Assembly (NCBI GenBank): GCA_003216195.1
Contig: QCJF01000003.1
Location: 62,001-126,000 of the forward strand
Direction: 5' to 3'
Source: Pelagibacteraceae bacterium AG-404-P08
Lineage (GTDB): Bacteria; Pseudomonadota; Alphaproteobacteria; HIMB59
DNA: 64,000 bases
This document shows, piece by piece, positions 9,566-18,639 of the stretch. How positions within the stretch are numbered: the first letter of the stretch is position 1; every line of letters starts with the position of its first letter. The notes under the pieces are model-generated. The model saw only the letters and a list, made by a program, of their open reading frames with translations, had not been told where the DNA came from and did not search any database. The translations under genes were made by a program, and so were the position numbers.

Positions 9566-10346
9566 GCCAAAAATACTTTTTATAGGTTTTGGACACTTAG
9601 CCAAATCCTTAATATCAAAAAGATTACTGAATCATGCAAATATCCATGCTTTAAATTCAAAGGGTTTGATTAAAAATATTAATTTGAAAAAAAAAATATC
9701 AAGATTCAATAATGACTATAATTACATCTTTCTTCTTATTCGACCAAATACCTTCATATCTTTTGGTAGTCAATTCCAAAAATATCTTTCAAAAAACACA
9801 TGTGTAATTTCATGTATAGCTGGTGTTAAATTATCAACAATTGAAAAAACCCTAAAAACAAAAAAAGTTGTAAGAATAATGCCAAACGTAATGGCATCAA
9901 ATGCTAAATCTCATACTCATATTTATATGAAAAATAAAAATTTATTTGATAGTAAGCTTAAAAAAACATTATCCTCATTTGGTACTACTATTAATGTAAG
10001 AAATGAAGATCAAATTAATTTTGCCACATCAGTTTTTGGCAGTGGACCAGCATTTATAGCATACTTAGTGAATATCTTTGTAAAAGCTTCAAAAAAACTT
10101 TCTGAGCCCTACAATATGAATGAAAAAAATATAATTGAATTATTTAAAAATGTTTTGGAAAATAATAGTTCATCAAAAATGTTGGACTCTTTTGTAAGTT
10201 CTATTTCTAGTAAAAAAGGTACAACTCAGGCAGGAGTAAATTATTTAATGTCGCAAAAAATTGATAAAATAATATACACTACACTATATAAGGCTTATAA
10301 ACGAGCTAAGGAAATTGATAGTGAACAAAAAAAAACAAAAACTTAA
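9549..10346 (+). CDS. proC: Pyrroline-5-carboxylate reductase
   Basis: Last step of proline synthesis, reducing 1-pyrroline-5-carboxylate with NAD(P)H. An N-terminal Rossmann motif FIGFGHLAKS, VVRIMPNVMA and the C-terminal signature around FGSGPAFIAY and SSKKGTTQAGVN are all present. Length is 265. The only start compatible with the Rossmann fold is TTG at 9549, inside the upstream gene, implying coupled translation. The NAD(P) region is more Lys/Ile-rich than usual but no key motif is missing. Confidence 0.93.
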   Translation: MSATLKPKILFIGFGHLAKSLISKRLLNHANIHALNSKGLIKNINLKKKISRFNNDYNYIFLLIRPNTFISFGSQFQKYLSKNTCVISCIAGVKLSTIEKTLKTKKVVRIMPNVMASNAKSHTHIYMKNKNLFDSKLKKTLSSFGTTINVRNEDQINFATSVFGSGPAFIAYLVNIFVKASKKLSEPYNMNEKNIIELFKNVLENNSSSKMLDSFVSSISSKKGTTQAGVNYLMSQKIDKIIYTTLYKAYKRAKEIDSEQKKTKT

Positions 10347-10818
10347 TAAAACGAATTTAAAAAAACTTGACTCTTTTGCTCATTTAAAAAGCTTTTATAT
10401 AAAAATCAAATCAGTTAACTCAGAATATCAAGACTTCAATATTTTTATAAAAGATTTTGAACATTTTATTTCCACAGAGTTAAAAACTCCCTCTAATGAT
10501 CTTTCATTACAAGACAAGATTTTTGAAGGTATAGTCAATAGATTAGACCTCCTAAATAATTATAAAAACATAACATTAAGAATTTATTTGGAGTCCCAAA
10601 AAAAACCAAAATACTTTTTAAATTTATCTAAAAATATTCATAATTATTTTGACTTATTCTTAAATAATCAACTTGAAAAAATAATAAGTCAAATAATTTA
10701 TATTTATACTTTTAATGTTTGGATAGAAGATAATAATAGTATGGATAAAACTATGGCGGCGATAGGTCATGCATTTGAAAACATAAACAGAATAAAGTCA
10801 TTTGTTAGATATTCATGA
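10321..10818 (+). CDS. TetR/COQ9-like helical protein lacking a clear DNA-binding domain
   Basis: The C-terminal half looks like the ligand/dimer domain of TetR-type proteins and COQ9: DKIFEGIVNRLDLLNNYK and the terminal WIEDNNSMDKTMAAIGHAF. Alphaproteobacterial proC neighbours often include such a gene. No convincing helix-turn-helix is visible in the first 60 residues, which are lysine-rich. GTG at 10321 is chosen; a TTG six bases earlier is possible. It overlaps proC by 26 bases and the next gene by ATGA. The function is unknown: it may be a degenerate regulator or a lipid-binding helical protein. Confidence 0.6.
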   Translation: MNKKKQKLNKTNLKKLDSFAHLKSFYIKIKSVNSEYQDFNIFIKDFEHFISTELKTPSNDLSLQDKIFEGIVNRLDLLNNYKNITLRIYLESQKKPKYFLNLSKNIHNYFDLFLNNQLEKIISQIIYIYTFNVWIEDNNSMDKTMAAIGHAFENINRIKSFVRYS

Positions 10819-11147
10819 TTGATTATTCTGAATTCGAAAAAGTTGACATCAGAGTTGGTACAATATTAGAGGCTAAACTAAACGATAAATCTAATAAACC
10901 CAGTATATATCTAGTCATTGACTTTGGTAATGTAATTGGTAAAAAAAAAACATCAGCTCAGCTTACAAAAAATTATTTACCAAATGAATTAATTGGTTAT
11001 CAAGTAGCTGCAGTTATTAATTTTCAACCTAAACAAATTGGTAAAATGATTTCCGAGGTATTAGTATTGGGTTTTCCTGATGATGATAATAATCCTGTGT
11101 TAGTAACTCCATCATTTAAAATATCAAATGGAGGAAAACTTTTTTAG
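10815..11147 (+). CDS. csaA: tRNA-binding domain protein, CsaA-like
   Basis: A single OB-fold tRNA-binding (EMAP/Trbp111-type) domain of 110 residues. Family members bind tRNA or act as export chaperones (CsaA); which role applies here is unclear. Characteristic segments are FEKVDIRVGTILEA, IDFGNVIGKKKTSAQLT and SEVLVLGFPD. Its ATG overlaps the preceding stop (ATGA). It ends 2 bases before the convergent histidine kinase stop. Confidence 0.88.
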   Translation: MIDYSEFEKVDIRVGTILEAKLNDKSNKPSIYLVIDFGNVIGKKKTSAQLTKNYLPNELIGYQVAAVINFQPKQIGKMISEVLVLGFPDDDNNPVLVTPSFKISNGGKLF

Positions 11148-11149
11148 GT

Positions 11150-12391
11150 CTAAACCTTTAAAATTATTGATACTTTTAAACCACCATATGACGATTTTTG
11201 GAAATTCAATTCCCCGTTATTTAGCTTAATTAATTTTTGAACTATTGATAATCCTAGTCCAGTACCCTGATTCAGTTGTTCAGAGCCCTTTACAAAAGGT
11301 CTAATAAGCTGTTCTTGAGATAATGTTGTTCCTGGACCATCATCTTCTACCTCTAATATCCATCTGTTGTTTACAAAATAAGATCTCAAATAAACTTTTT
11401 TGGCAAATTTATCGGCATTATCTAATATATTCATTACAGCTCTTGTAATTTGATTTTTTCTAATAAATATTTCATTCTCATGATTACTTAAAACTTCAAG
11501 TTTTTCATAATTTTGAGATATTTTAGATATAAAACTTTCAGTATTTATTTCATCTAAATTTTCATTCTTTTCATTTTTAATAAAGTCTAAATAATGATTT
11601 AACATTATATTCATCTCAGAAATATTTTGAGAAATTGAGTCTTTTAAAACTTCATTGTTAATTTCTTCAATCATTAAATTGATTCTTGTTAGGGGAGTTT
11701 TCAAATCATGACTAATTCCTGCTAGCATATTTCTCTGGTTATCTAAAGTGCTATTAATATTATTATGCATGTTATTAAAATCTTTAATTAATCCTCGTAC
11801 TTCAGAGGAACCTGTTGGTTTTAAATTTGGTGTTTCAATACCTCTACCAAAACTTCTTGTTATAATACCTAGTCTTTTAAGAGGCTGTATCTGCTTTTTA
11901 ATAAATAAATATGAAATTATTGATAAAATTATGCTTACAGCAATTGTCCATAAGAAAAATCCACTAACAGTCTTGGTTTCAACTCTTTTTCTTGGGATTA
12001 GATAGAAGTATTCAGAATTTTTTTTATCAAAAAATATAAAGTAATTTTTATCTTGTAAGACCTCATAATTTTTAGATATTTGTCTTAGTGAATTTCTCAT
12101 TCTTTTTTTAAATATCCAATTCGACACTTCCTTTGCTTTAGCAATATCTACATTATCAGTTCTTATGATTTGTAAAGTATTTGCATAATTATTTAAAGAA
12201 GGTGAATCCTTCTGCATTTCAAGAATTTTAATCTCGTTAGATATGGATTGGGCACTTCTTTTTAAAACTAAATCCCAATGTAATTCAAAAAATATTATTA
12301 TTCCAATAATTTGAACTAATACTATTGGTATTGTTATTAAATAAACAGACCTGACTAAGAGACTTTCTGAGAAATTACTCCACTTTATCAT
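11150..12391 (-). CDS. EnvZ-like sensor histidine kinase
   Basis: Inner-membrane two-component kinase of 413 residues: TM1 (about 13-34), a periplasmic domain of about 105 residues, TM2 (about 145-163), HAMP, then HisKA with phospho-acceptor His228 in GISHDLKTPLTRI, and a HATPase_c domain with NILDNADKFA (N box) and TGLGLSIVQKL (G box). It overlaps the response regulator by one base, so the pair is one unit. The signal sensed cannot be read from sequence; EnvZ/OmpR pairs often respond to osmotic or envelope stress. Confidence 0.92.
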   Translation of the reverse strand: MIKWSNFSESLLVRSVYLITIPIVLVQIIGIIIFFELHWDLVLKRSAQSISNEIKILEMQKDSPSLNNYANTLQIIRTDNVDIAKAKEVSNWIFKKRMRNSLRQISKNYEVLQDKNYFIFFDKKNSEYFYLIPRKRVETKTVSGFFLWTIAVSIILSIISYLFIKKQIQPLKRLGIITRSFGRGIETPNLKPTGSSEVRGLIKDFNNMHNNINSTLDNQRNMLAGISHDLKTPLTRINLMIEEINNEVLKDSISQNISEMNIMLNHYLDFIKNEKNENLDEINTESFISKISQNYEKLEVLSNHENEIFIRKNQITRAVMNILDNADKFAKKVYLRSYFVNNRWILEVEDDGPGTTLSQEQLIRPFVKGSEQLNQGTGLGLSIVQKLIKLNNGELNFQKSSYGGLKVSIILKV

Positions 12392-13059
12392 TAAATAAAA
12401 ATTTTATATCCTTTACCATGCACTGATCTAATAACATCTTTCAAATCACATTCTTTTTTAAGTTTTAAACGTAATCTAGATATTTGCATATCGCCACTTC
12501 TTGACAAATAGTCTAAACCTAACTCTGTATTCAATAAATCTCTTGTTAAATATTGGTCAGAGTTATTAATAAGTAATTTAAGTATTTTAATTTCATTACT
12601 AGAGAGATTAATGACTTGTTTTTTATATTGAAGTTTTTCGTTTTTTAAATCAAATTCTGTTTCATTACCAAAGTTAATGACGTCACGAGATAGTTTTTTT
12701 GATATATTTTTTTTTATTTTTAGTAATAATTCTCTTGTATCGAATGGTTTACCTATGTAATCGTCTGCGCCAAGCTCGAGTCCAGTTACTCTGTCATCAA
12801 CATTACTCAATGCAGACAGAAATATAACAGGTGTATTCACCCTATTTTTAATTGTTTTTTCATAAAAATTTAAACCTGTGCTATCAGGTAACATTACATC
12901 TAAAATTATTAGATCAAATAAAAATAAGTTTACTAATTTTTTGGCCTCATCAATATTTATTGCTTTTGAAACAACATAGTTATTATTAATAAGTAATTTT
13001 TCTATGAGTGATTGGAGAGTTTCATCATCCTCAACTAACAGTATGTGCTTATTATTCAT
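12391..13059 (-). CDS. OmpR-family response regulator
   Basis: Receiver domain (about 1-120) with acidic pocket LVEDDE and phospho-acceptor Asp54 in LIILDVMLPDSTG, followed by a winged-helix DNA-binding domain (about 130-222). Length is 222. It is the partner of the adjacent kinase, and the stop/start overlap with both neighbours is a single base. Order MarR-regulator-kinase is conserved in many alphaproteobacteria. Confidence 0.93.
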   Translation of the reverse strand: MNNKHILLVEDDETLQSLIEKLLINNNYVVSKAINIDEAKKLVNLFLFDLIILDVMLPDSTGLNFYEKTIKNRVNTPVIFLSALSNVDDRVTGLELGADDYIGKPFDTRELLLKIKKNISKKLSRDVINFGNETEFDLKNEKLQYKKQVINLSSNEIKILKLLINNSDQYLTRDLLNTELGLDYLSRSGDMQISRLRLKLKKECDLKDVIRSVHGKGYKIFI

Positions 13060-13475
13060 TACAATGACTCAATTATATTAATAAAACCAGACATATTTTT
13101 GGGATCGATTTTTTTAAAAATCTTTATAATTTTTTCATTTATTCTATTAGTTGTCTTTTCGATTAATTCTTCGCCATTTTTTGTTATTGAAATATTCTTA
13201 TTATCTAGATTTAGTATTTTTTTTTCTCGTAAGTTACTAAGAATTAAATTTAAATTTTGTTTTTTTATAAAAACTTTATTTGCTATGTCTATTTTTTTTT
13301 TGAATCCCTTTTTTATTTCTAAAATCACAATCAACTCATTAAAAGTCAAATCATACAATTCACAGCAAATTTGGATTTCTCTTTGAAGAGATTTGTATGA
13401 CCTATGTAAACCTAAAATTAATTCTAGGGTATTTTCTTTTTTAAAGTATAAAGTATCTGCAAAACTTAAGTTCAT
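13059..13475 (-). CDS. MarR-family transcriptional regulator
   Basis: Small winged-helix regulator of 138 residues with a recognisable MarR layout: an N-terminal dimer helix, LTFNELIVILEIKKGF, then the recognition region IDIANKVFIKKQNLNLILSNLREKKIL and the wing with ITKNGEELIEKT. It is first gene of the MarR-regulator-kinase operon, transcribed away from ilvE with a 59-base divergent gap. Ligand and target genes are unknown. Confidence 0.8.
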   Translation of the reverse strand: MNLSFADTLYFKKENTLELILGLHRSYKSLQREIQICCELYDLTFNELIVILEIKKGFKKKIDIANKVFIKKQNLNLILSNLREKKILNLDNKNISITKNGEELIEKTTNRINEKIIKIFKKIDPKNMSGFINIIESL

Positions 13476-13534
13476 AAGAAATAAAGATAATTATATTGTG
13501 AATTTTAACAAATAATATTACATTATTTTCGATT

Positions 13535-14422
13535 ATGGAAATTATTCCCTTTGATAAAAGAATTGGATTTATTTGGTATAACGGAGAATTCGTTGAATGG
13601 CAAAATGCTACCACCCATGTATTAAATCATGGACTCCATTATGGTAGTTGTGTATTCGAGGGCTTAAGAGTTTACGGCGAAAAAATATATAAATTAGAGC
13701 AACATACAGATAGACTTTTCTTCTCTGCTCAAAGAATGGGTATAGACGTACCTTATTCCAAAGATGAATTAAATGATGCTCAAGAGAAAACTATTAAAAA
13801 AATGAATATTAAATATGGTTATGTTCGTCCTGTTATTTGGAGGGGTAGTGAAATGATGGCTATCTCTGCACAAAAAAATAAAATAAATGTTGCTGTAGCT
13901 ACCTGGGAATGGCCAAGTTATTTCTCTAAAGAAGATCGATTGAAAGGCATTTCTCTTCAAACTGCTGTATGGAAAAGACCTCCTCCAGACTGTATACCTA
14001 CTGACACCAAAGCAGCAGGTCTTTATATGATTTGTACTCTAAGTAAACATGAAGCAGAAAAAAATGGCTATACTGATGCTTTGATGTTGGATTATAAAGG
14101 CAGAATAAGCGAGTCTACTGGTTCAAATATTTTTTTAGTAATTAATGGAGAAATTCATACTCCAACTCCAGACTGTTTTTTAAATGGTATTACACGACAG
14201 GCTGTTATAAAAATTGCAAAAAAAGAAGGAATTAAAGTCATTGAAAGAGATATATACCCTAATGAAATTGCAAAAGCTGAGGAAATTTTTTTAACAGGTT
14301 CTGCGGTTGAAGTAACTCCTGTTGGTAAAATAGACGATCAAACTTTTAAGGTTGGTGATATAACTACAAAAATTTCAAGTTTATATATGAAAGAGGTAGA
14401 CCCAAATTATAAAGATAGCTAA
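13535..14422 (+). CDS. ilvE: Branched-chain amino acid aminotransferase
   Basis: Fold-type IV PLP enzyme interconverting Leu/Ile/Val and their 2-oxo acids. LNHGLHYGSCVFEGLR (30-45), the probable PLP Lys159 in TDTKAAGLYM, and SESTGSNIFLV with FLNGITRQAVI are present. Length is 295. It is a single gene between divergent and convergent neighbours; its TAA interlocks with the moaE stop in a 4-base overlap. Confidence 0.95.
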   Translation: MEIIPFDKRIGFIWYNGEFVEWQNATTHVLNHGLHYGSCVFEGLRVYGEKIYKLEQHTDRLFFSAQRMGIDVPYSKDELNDAQEKTIKKMNIKYGYVRPVIWRGSEMMAISAQKNKINVAVATWEWPSYFSKEDRLKGISLQTAVWKRPPPDCIPTDTKAAGLYMICTLSKHEAEKNGYTDALMLDYKGRISESTGSNIFLVINGEIHTPTPDCFLNGITRQAVIKIAKKEGIKVIERDIYPNEIAKAEEIFLTGSAVEVTPVGKIDDQTFKVGDITTKISSLYMKEVDPNYKDS

Positions 14423-14880
14423 TTTATAATCTCTCTCCATTTTAAAATTTTCTCTTTGTCTTTTTTTTTTTGAGGAACTATTTCTTTTTCCCCATTATCT
14501 AATAAATGAAATTTCCAAAATGCTACATCTATTTTCAGACTATCAATTACAAATTCACATGCTTCAATAGAGTCTGTCCGATGAGACGAGGAGGTAATAA
14601 TCAATACTATTTTTTCTCCTAAATTTAATTTACCTATTCTGTGAATTATCAAGCATTCACTTAGTTTCCATTTTTTTAAAGCTATATTTCTTATTTTATC
14701 AAGCTGAGTATAAGCTAATTCCTCGTAGCACTCTAAAAATATTCCCTTGATATTCTTATTTAAAGATCTTATTTCAGATCTAACAGTTCCCAAAAAGAAA
14801 CTATATGCACCGTTCTCACTTGAGTTTAATCTTTTGAATTCATTTTCTAAATCAAAACTCTCATTAATAATTTTTATCAT
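14419..14880 (-). CDS. moaE: Molybdopterin synthase catalytic subunit
   Basis: Large subunit of molybdopterin synthase, which puts two sulfurs into precursor Z with MoaD as sulfur carrier. Family blocks NGAYSFFLGTVR, CLIIHRIGKLNLGE, HRTDSIEACEFVID and the lysine-containing AFWKFHLLDNGEKEIVPQ are visible. Length is 153. It overlaps moaD by one base. No molybdoenzyme or other cofactor gene is in this window. Confidence 0.93.
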   Translation of the reverse strand: MIKIINESFDLENEFKRLNSSENGAYSFFLGTVRSEIRSLNKNIKGIFLECYEELAYTQLDKIRNIALKKWKLSECLIIHRIGKLNLGEKIVLIITSSSHRTDSIEACEFVIDSLKIDVAFWKFHLLDNGEKEIVPQKKKDKEKILKWREIIN

Positions 14881-15134
14881 TATCCACCTGTTACGGGAGG
14901 TAAAAAAGCTAATACATCGCCATTATTTAAAATTTTATTTTCGTCTTCTAATTCATTCAAGTTTAGAAAATATTTTACACTTTTGTCACTAAAAATTTCT
15001 TGAAAAATTGGATCTTTAGAGATGAGATTGCTTTTCAGTTTTTTAAAACTTGTTGTCTGATTTAATTCAATAAAATCATGACTTTTTTTTAGTTTCACTC
15101 TTATCCAAGAAAAATATTTGAGAGTAATATTCAA
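14880..15134 (-). CDS. moaD: Molybdopterin synthase sulfur carrier subunit
   Basis: Ubiquitin-like beta-grasp protein of 84 residues ending in the required Gly-Gly (FLPPVTGG), which is activated and thiocarboxylated before giving sulfur to MoaE's substrate. The start NITLKYFSWIRVKLKK resembles the family first strand. It overlaps pgsA by 4 bases and moaE by 1. The uvrC-pgsA-moaD-moaE order is a known alphaproteobacterial arrangement. Confidence 0.92.
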   Translation of the reverse strand: MNITLKYFSWIRVKLKKSHDFIELNQTTSFKKLKSNLISKDPIFQEIFSDKSVKYFLNLNELEDENKILNNGDVLAFLPPVTGG

Positions 15135-15685
15135 ATATATTTTAAACCTTTTGCAACATAATTATATCCAGATAACAAGGTAATAATAGCAGCTAGCCAT
15201 AGAGTAACTAGCCCTAAATTCCATAGGAAATCATTTAATTCAAAACCTAAACTTATTATAAGAATAGATAAGCTAACCATTTGAAATGTTGTTTTATATT
15301 TAGCAAGTTTGCTAACTGGCATATCAGTATTCAATTTAGCTAAAAATTCTCTTAAACCTGATATGGCTATTTCTCTTAATAAAATAATTATAGCTGGAAT
15401 GACATGAACGTCAGCAATTACTCTTGTGTCTATTAAAACTATAATGACTGCAGCAATTAAAAGTTTATCTGCGATAGGATCAAGTAAAGTACCAAGTTTA
15501 GAGGATTGATTTAAAGTTCTTGCTAAGTACCCATCAAAATAATCAGAAATAGAAGATATTACAAAAAGTAAGCCTGCAATAAGAACTACTTTAGAATTAT
15601 CAGAGAACAGTAAATATAAAATTATGGGAATTAAAATAATTCTTACAAAGGTAATAATATTTGGAATAGTATAAATTTTAGCCAT
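15131..15685 (-). CDS. pgsA: CDP-diacylglycerol-glycerol-3-phosphate 3-phosphatidyltransferase
   Basis: Membrane enzyme making phosphatidylglycerophosphate, precursor of phosphatidylglycerol. The CDP-alcohol phosphotransferase motif D-x2-DG-x2-AR-x8-G-x3-D-x3-D is complete in the stretch from SDYFDGYLAR to LLDPIADK. Several hydrophobic helices occur over 184 residues. It overlaps uvrC by 8 bases at its start and moaD by 4 at its end. Confidence 0.94.
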   Translation of the reverse strand: MAKIYTIPNIITFVRIILIPIILYLLFSDNSKVVLIAGLLFVISSISDYFDGYLARTLNQSSKLGTLLDPIADKLLIAAVIIVLIDTRVIADVHVIPAIIILLREIAISGLREFLAKLNTDMPVSKLAKYKTTFQMVSLSILIISLGFELNDFLWNLGLVTLWLAAIITLLSGYNYVAKGLKYI

Positions 15686-17480
15686 TTATCTTATCCAATA
15701 TAGCCTTAATATTTTTCGAATTTAATCCTTTTATTTGAGTTAACTCATCTCTGTTAGCTTTCTTAAGATTTTGAACACTTCCAAAAAAATTAATGACCCT
15801 CATCTTTTTTATTTTCCCAATGCCTGATATATCATCTAAAAAACTTGTTTTAAGTGAGTCTGACATCCTTTTCATACTATTTTTTTTTGATAATTTATGA
15901 GCCTGATCTCTCATTTTTTGGATAAAACCCTCTATTTGAGGGCTATCCTTCAAAGATAGATTTTTTTCACTTAAAGTGTGATATTTGTCGAATCTAAAAT
16001 CTCGTTTAAAACCTTTAGATACTCCAATTAACTTTATGCTTTCACTAATACCGCTTTCATCAATAATTTCTTGGCAAATCTTTAAATAAGGTTGACCACC
16101 ATCAATTATTATTAAATCTGGTAAAATTTTATCATCTTTGGAGAAACGGGATTTAAATACCTTTCGCATTAAATCTGCATCACCAAATTTTTTTAAATCA
16201 TAATCTTTAAATTTATATGTTCTAGAGTCTTTAATACTGAAACCCTCTTCATTAAATACTACATAGGATGCCACAGCATAATTGTTACCAAAAAAACTAT
16301 TATCGTAAGCTTCAATACGTTCAATTTTATTATTAATATTAAACCTATTTTTCATTAAAGTTAAAATTTCTTGATTATTAATAAACTTTTGTTTTTGAAG
16401 ATTTACTTCTTTATCATTTTTTTTTGCAGTAAGTTTCGAAATTTTCTGAACACCATTTATTTTGCTACTTTTTAGAAATACATCTATCGTATAATTATCT
16501 CTCATAATTGACTTTAATTCATTATATCCGTGAATTTTTTTTGAAATTATTATTTTACTAGGTCTGAAATTTTTTAAATAAAATTGTATTATTAAAGAGG
16601 TAAGGTCTATGTCATCTTCAAACTTTTCAGAATAGTAAATTAAATTTCCGCCAAGATATCGCCCATACCTAATGAAACCAATGTAAATTGAGAAATGTTT
16701 TTTATCATCAATGTGGATATAGTCATAATTTGTATCTTGAGTACTGATTTTCACTTCCTCTCTGATGATAAAATTTAAAGATTGTATACTATCTCTTAAC
16801 TCTGCTGCCTTTTCATAGTTTTGACTTTCACTAAAATAAACCATTTGTTTTTCTAATTTATCAAATATTTTTTTTTGGCCTCCTTGAAAGAATTTAACTG
16901 TATCATCAACTTGATTTTTGTATTCATTTTGACTAACTTTATTTACGCATGGAGCGGAGCATTGTTTTAAGTCATAAAGTAGGCATGCCCGTTTTCTATT
17001 TTTAAACTCTAAGTCACTACAACTCCTTAACTTAAAAGATTTCTGCAAGATTTTTATGACTTTGTCTGTTTTTAACGCAGAGGTAAATGGACCAAATACT
17101 TTATCTTCATTAGAAAATTCATTTCTAAATCTTGTCAGTCTTGGAAAGTCACCTTTAGTAATTTTAATTAATGGAAAGCTCTTATCATCTTTTAAACGAA
17201 TATTATATCTAGGTGAAAATTTCTTGATAAGTAAAGCTTCTAATAATAATGCATTTCTCTCAGACTCTGTTAGCTCAAAATCAATATTTACTGTTTGTGA
17301 AACCATTTTTTGAAGTCTTCTTGGAAGTTTTGGTAGATTACCGTAATTAGATAATCTCCTTTTGATATTAATAGCTTTTCCTATATAAATTGGGTTATCT
17401 TTTTTATTTTTAAAAAGGTAAACCCCTGAACTTTGAGGTGCGTTTTTTATTCTGTTTTTTAGAATTTCAAGTCCAATCAT
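15678..17480 (-). CDS. uvrC: UvrABC system protein C
   Basis: Dual-incision nuclease of nucleotide excision repair. An N-terminal GIY-YIG domain (SGVYLFKNKKDNPIYIGKA, about 18-36), a zinc-like CLLYDLKQCSAPC segment near 176, a UVR motif (about 215-245), the RNase H-like C-terminal endonuclease with IEAYDNSFFGNN and LIIDGGQPYL, and terminal helix-hairpin-helix pairs are visible. Length 600 is typical. It is the first gene of uvrC-pgsA-moaD-moaE. uvrB occurs separately at 27.9-29.8 kb. Confidence 0.96.
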   Translation of the reverse strand: MIGLEILKNRIKNAPQSSGVYLFKNKKDNPIYIGKAINIKRRLSNYGNLPKLPRRLQKMVSQTVNIDFELTESERNALLLEALLIKKFSPRYNIRLKDDKSFPLIKITKGDFPRLTRFRNEFSNEDKVFGPFTSALKTDKVIKILQKSFKLRSCSDLEFKNRKRACLLYDLKQCSAPCVNKVSQNEYKNQVDDTVKFFQGGQKKIFDKLEKQMVYFSESQNYEKAAELRDSIQSLNFIIREEVKISTQDTNYDYIHIDDKKHFSIYIGFIRYGRYLGGNLIYYSEKFEDDIDLTSLIIQFYLKNFRPSKIIISKKIHGYNELKSIMRDNYTIDVFLKSSKINGVQKISKLTAKKNDKEVNLQKQKFINNQEILTLMKNRFNINNKIERIEAYDNSFFGNNYAVASYVVFNEEGFSIKDSRTYKFKDYDLKKFGDADLMRKVFKSRFSKDDKILPDLIIIDGGQPYLKICQEIIDESGISESIKLIGVSKGFKRDFRFDKYHTLSEKNLSLKDSPQIEGFIQKMRDQAHKLSKKNSMKRMSDSLKTSFLDDISGIGKIKKMRVINFFGSVQNLKKANRDELTQIKGLNSKNIKAILDKING

Positions 17481-17578
17481 AAGTCTATATTACAGACATT
17501 TTATGAATCACAAAAAAAATTAATGAGTATATAATCAAAAAATAGATAGTATAAATAACTAAATTATCAAATTAAAAC

Positions 17579-18466
17579 ATGGACTGGGATAAACTTAAAA
17601 TTTTTCATAATGTTGCGCTAGATCTTAATATCTCAGAAGCAGCTAATAAAATGAATATAAGCCATTCATCCATCAGTAGACAGATAAGCTCACTAGAGAG
17701 AGATTTGAAAGTATCACTATTTAAAAGACATGCCAGAGGACTAACATTGACTGAACAAGGTAAAATTTTATTCAAAACAGCACATGATATATTTGGAAAG
17801 ATAGCTCTAACTGAGTCTCAATTAACTTCTTCTAAGGAAAAACCTACAGGCTCACTACACATAGCTGCCACTGTTGCCTTTGGTACCACATGGCTTGCAC
17901 CAAGAATAGCAAAGTTTTCAAACTCATATCCTGATATTGATATTTCCATAAGAATTGAAAATAAATATACAGATCTCTCCTTAGGTGAGGCTGATGTAGC
18001 TTTAAGATTAAAAGAGCCCACACAAATGGATTTAATTCGTTTTCCTTTGTATGAGTTTCAATTTAAAATTTACTCCTCACCAGAGTACATTGAAAAATTT
18101 GGTATACCAAAAAGTGTGAGTGATTTATCAAAACATACAATAATTGCTTTTGGGCATGATGTTGAGCCATCTATACCCGATGTAAACTGTATTTTGGATT
18201 TAATTCACAAATCAAAAAAACCTAAGACTATTTATATATCTAATATGTATGGAGTTATGCGAGCTATTGGAGGAGGAGCGGGCATTGGTGCCTTACCAGA
18301 ATATATGAAAATATCTAATAACAATCTTGTTCCTATTTTACCTAATGCAAATACTCCAAAGACAATCATTTATTTTACTTATCCTCCTGAATTGAAGGGA
18401 TCAAAAAAAATTGAAGCCCTCAGGGATTTTTTAGTGAGAGAAGTAAATAAAGAAAAAAAAGTTTAG
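17579..18466 (+). CDS. LysR-family transcriptional regulator
   Basis: A 295-residue LysR-type regulator: N-terminal winged helix (about 1-60, with LNISEAANKMNISHSSISRQ) and a periplasmic-binding-like effector domain from about 90. It resembles the GcvA-like subgroup. It is divergent from uvrC across a 98-base gap. No adjacent catabolic operon identifies its target. Its TAG interlocks with the stop of the convergent zinc-finger gene (4-base overlap). Confidence 0.9.
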   Translation: MDWDKLKIFHNVALDLNISEAANKMNISHSSISRQISSLERDLKVSLFKRHARGLTLTEQGKILFKTAHDIFGKIALTESQLTSSKEKPTGSLHIAATVAFGTTWLAPRIAKFSNSYPDIDISIRIENKYTDLSLGEADVALRLKEPTQMDLIRFPLYEFQFKIYSSPEYIEKFGIPKSVSDLSKHTIIAFGHDVEPSIPDVNCILDLIHKSKKPKTIYISNMYGVMRAIGGGAGIGALPEYMKISNNNLVPILPNANTPKTIIYFTYPPELKGSKKIEALRDFLVREVNKEKKV

Positions 18467-18639
18467 TCTTTTTTTATAAATTTTTTATTACAATAGTTAC
18501 ACACAATTTCTTTTTTTTTACCAAATTTAAAATAAACAGCTGGATGACCTAAATCACCGCTTCCACCATCGCACATTACTATATCAGTATTTTTTGAAAC
18601 ATATTCGATGGATTCTGCTATTTTGTTTTGATCGCTCAT
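18463..18639 (-). CDS. zf-CHCC zinc-finger protein (NDUFS6-like), 58 residues
   Basis: Very short gene: from ATG at 18639 it encodes 58 residues with C23DGG, GHPAVYF (His32) and C47NYC50NKKF. This is the Cys-His-Cys-Cys pattern of the zf-CHCC family, related to the complex I accessory subunit NDUFS6. It probably binds one zinc. Its ATG overlaps the htpG TGA (ATGA), indicating coupled translation, and its stop interlocks with the convergent LysR gene. The family assignment rests on the spaced ligands and GHPxVY; the function in this cell is inferred. Confidence 0.88.
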   Translation of the reverse strand: MSDQNKIAESIEYVSKNTDIVMCDGGSGDLGHPAVYFKFGKKKEIVCNYCNKKFIKKD

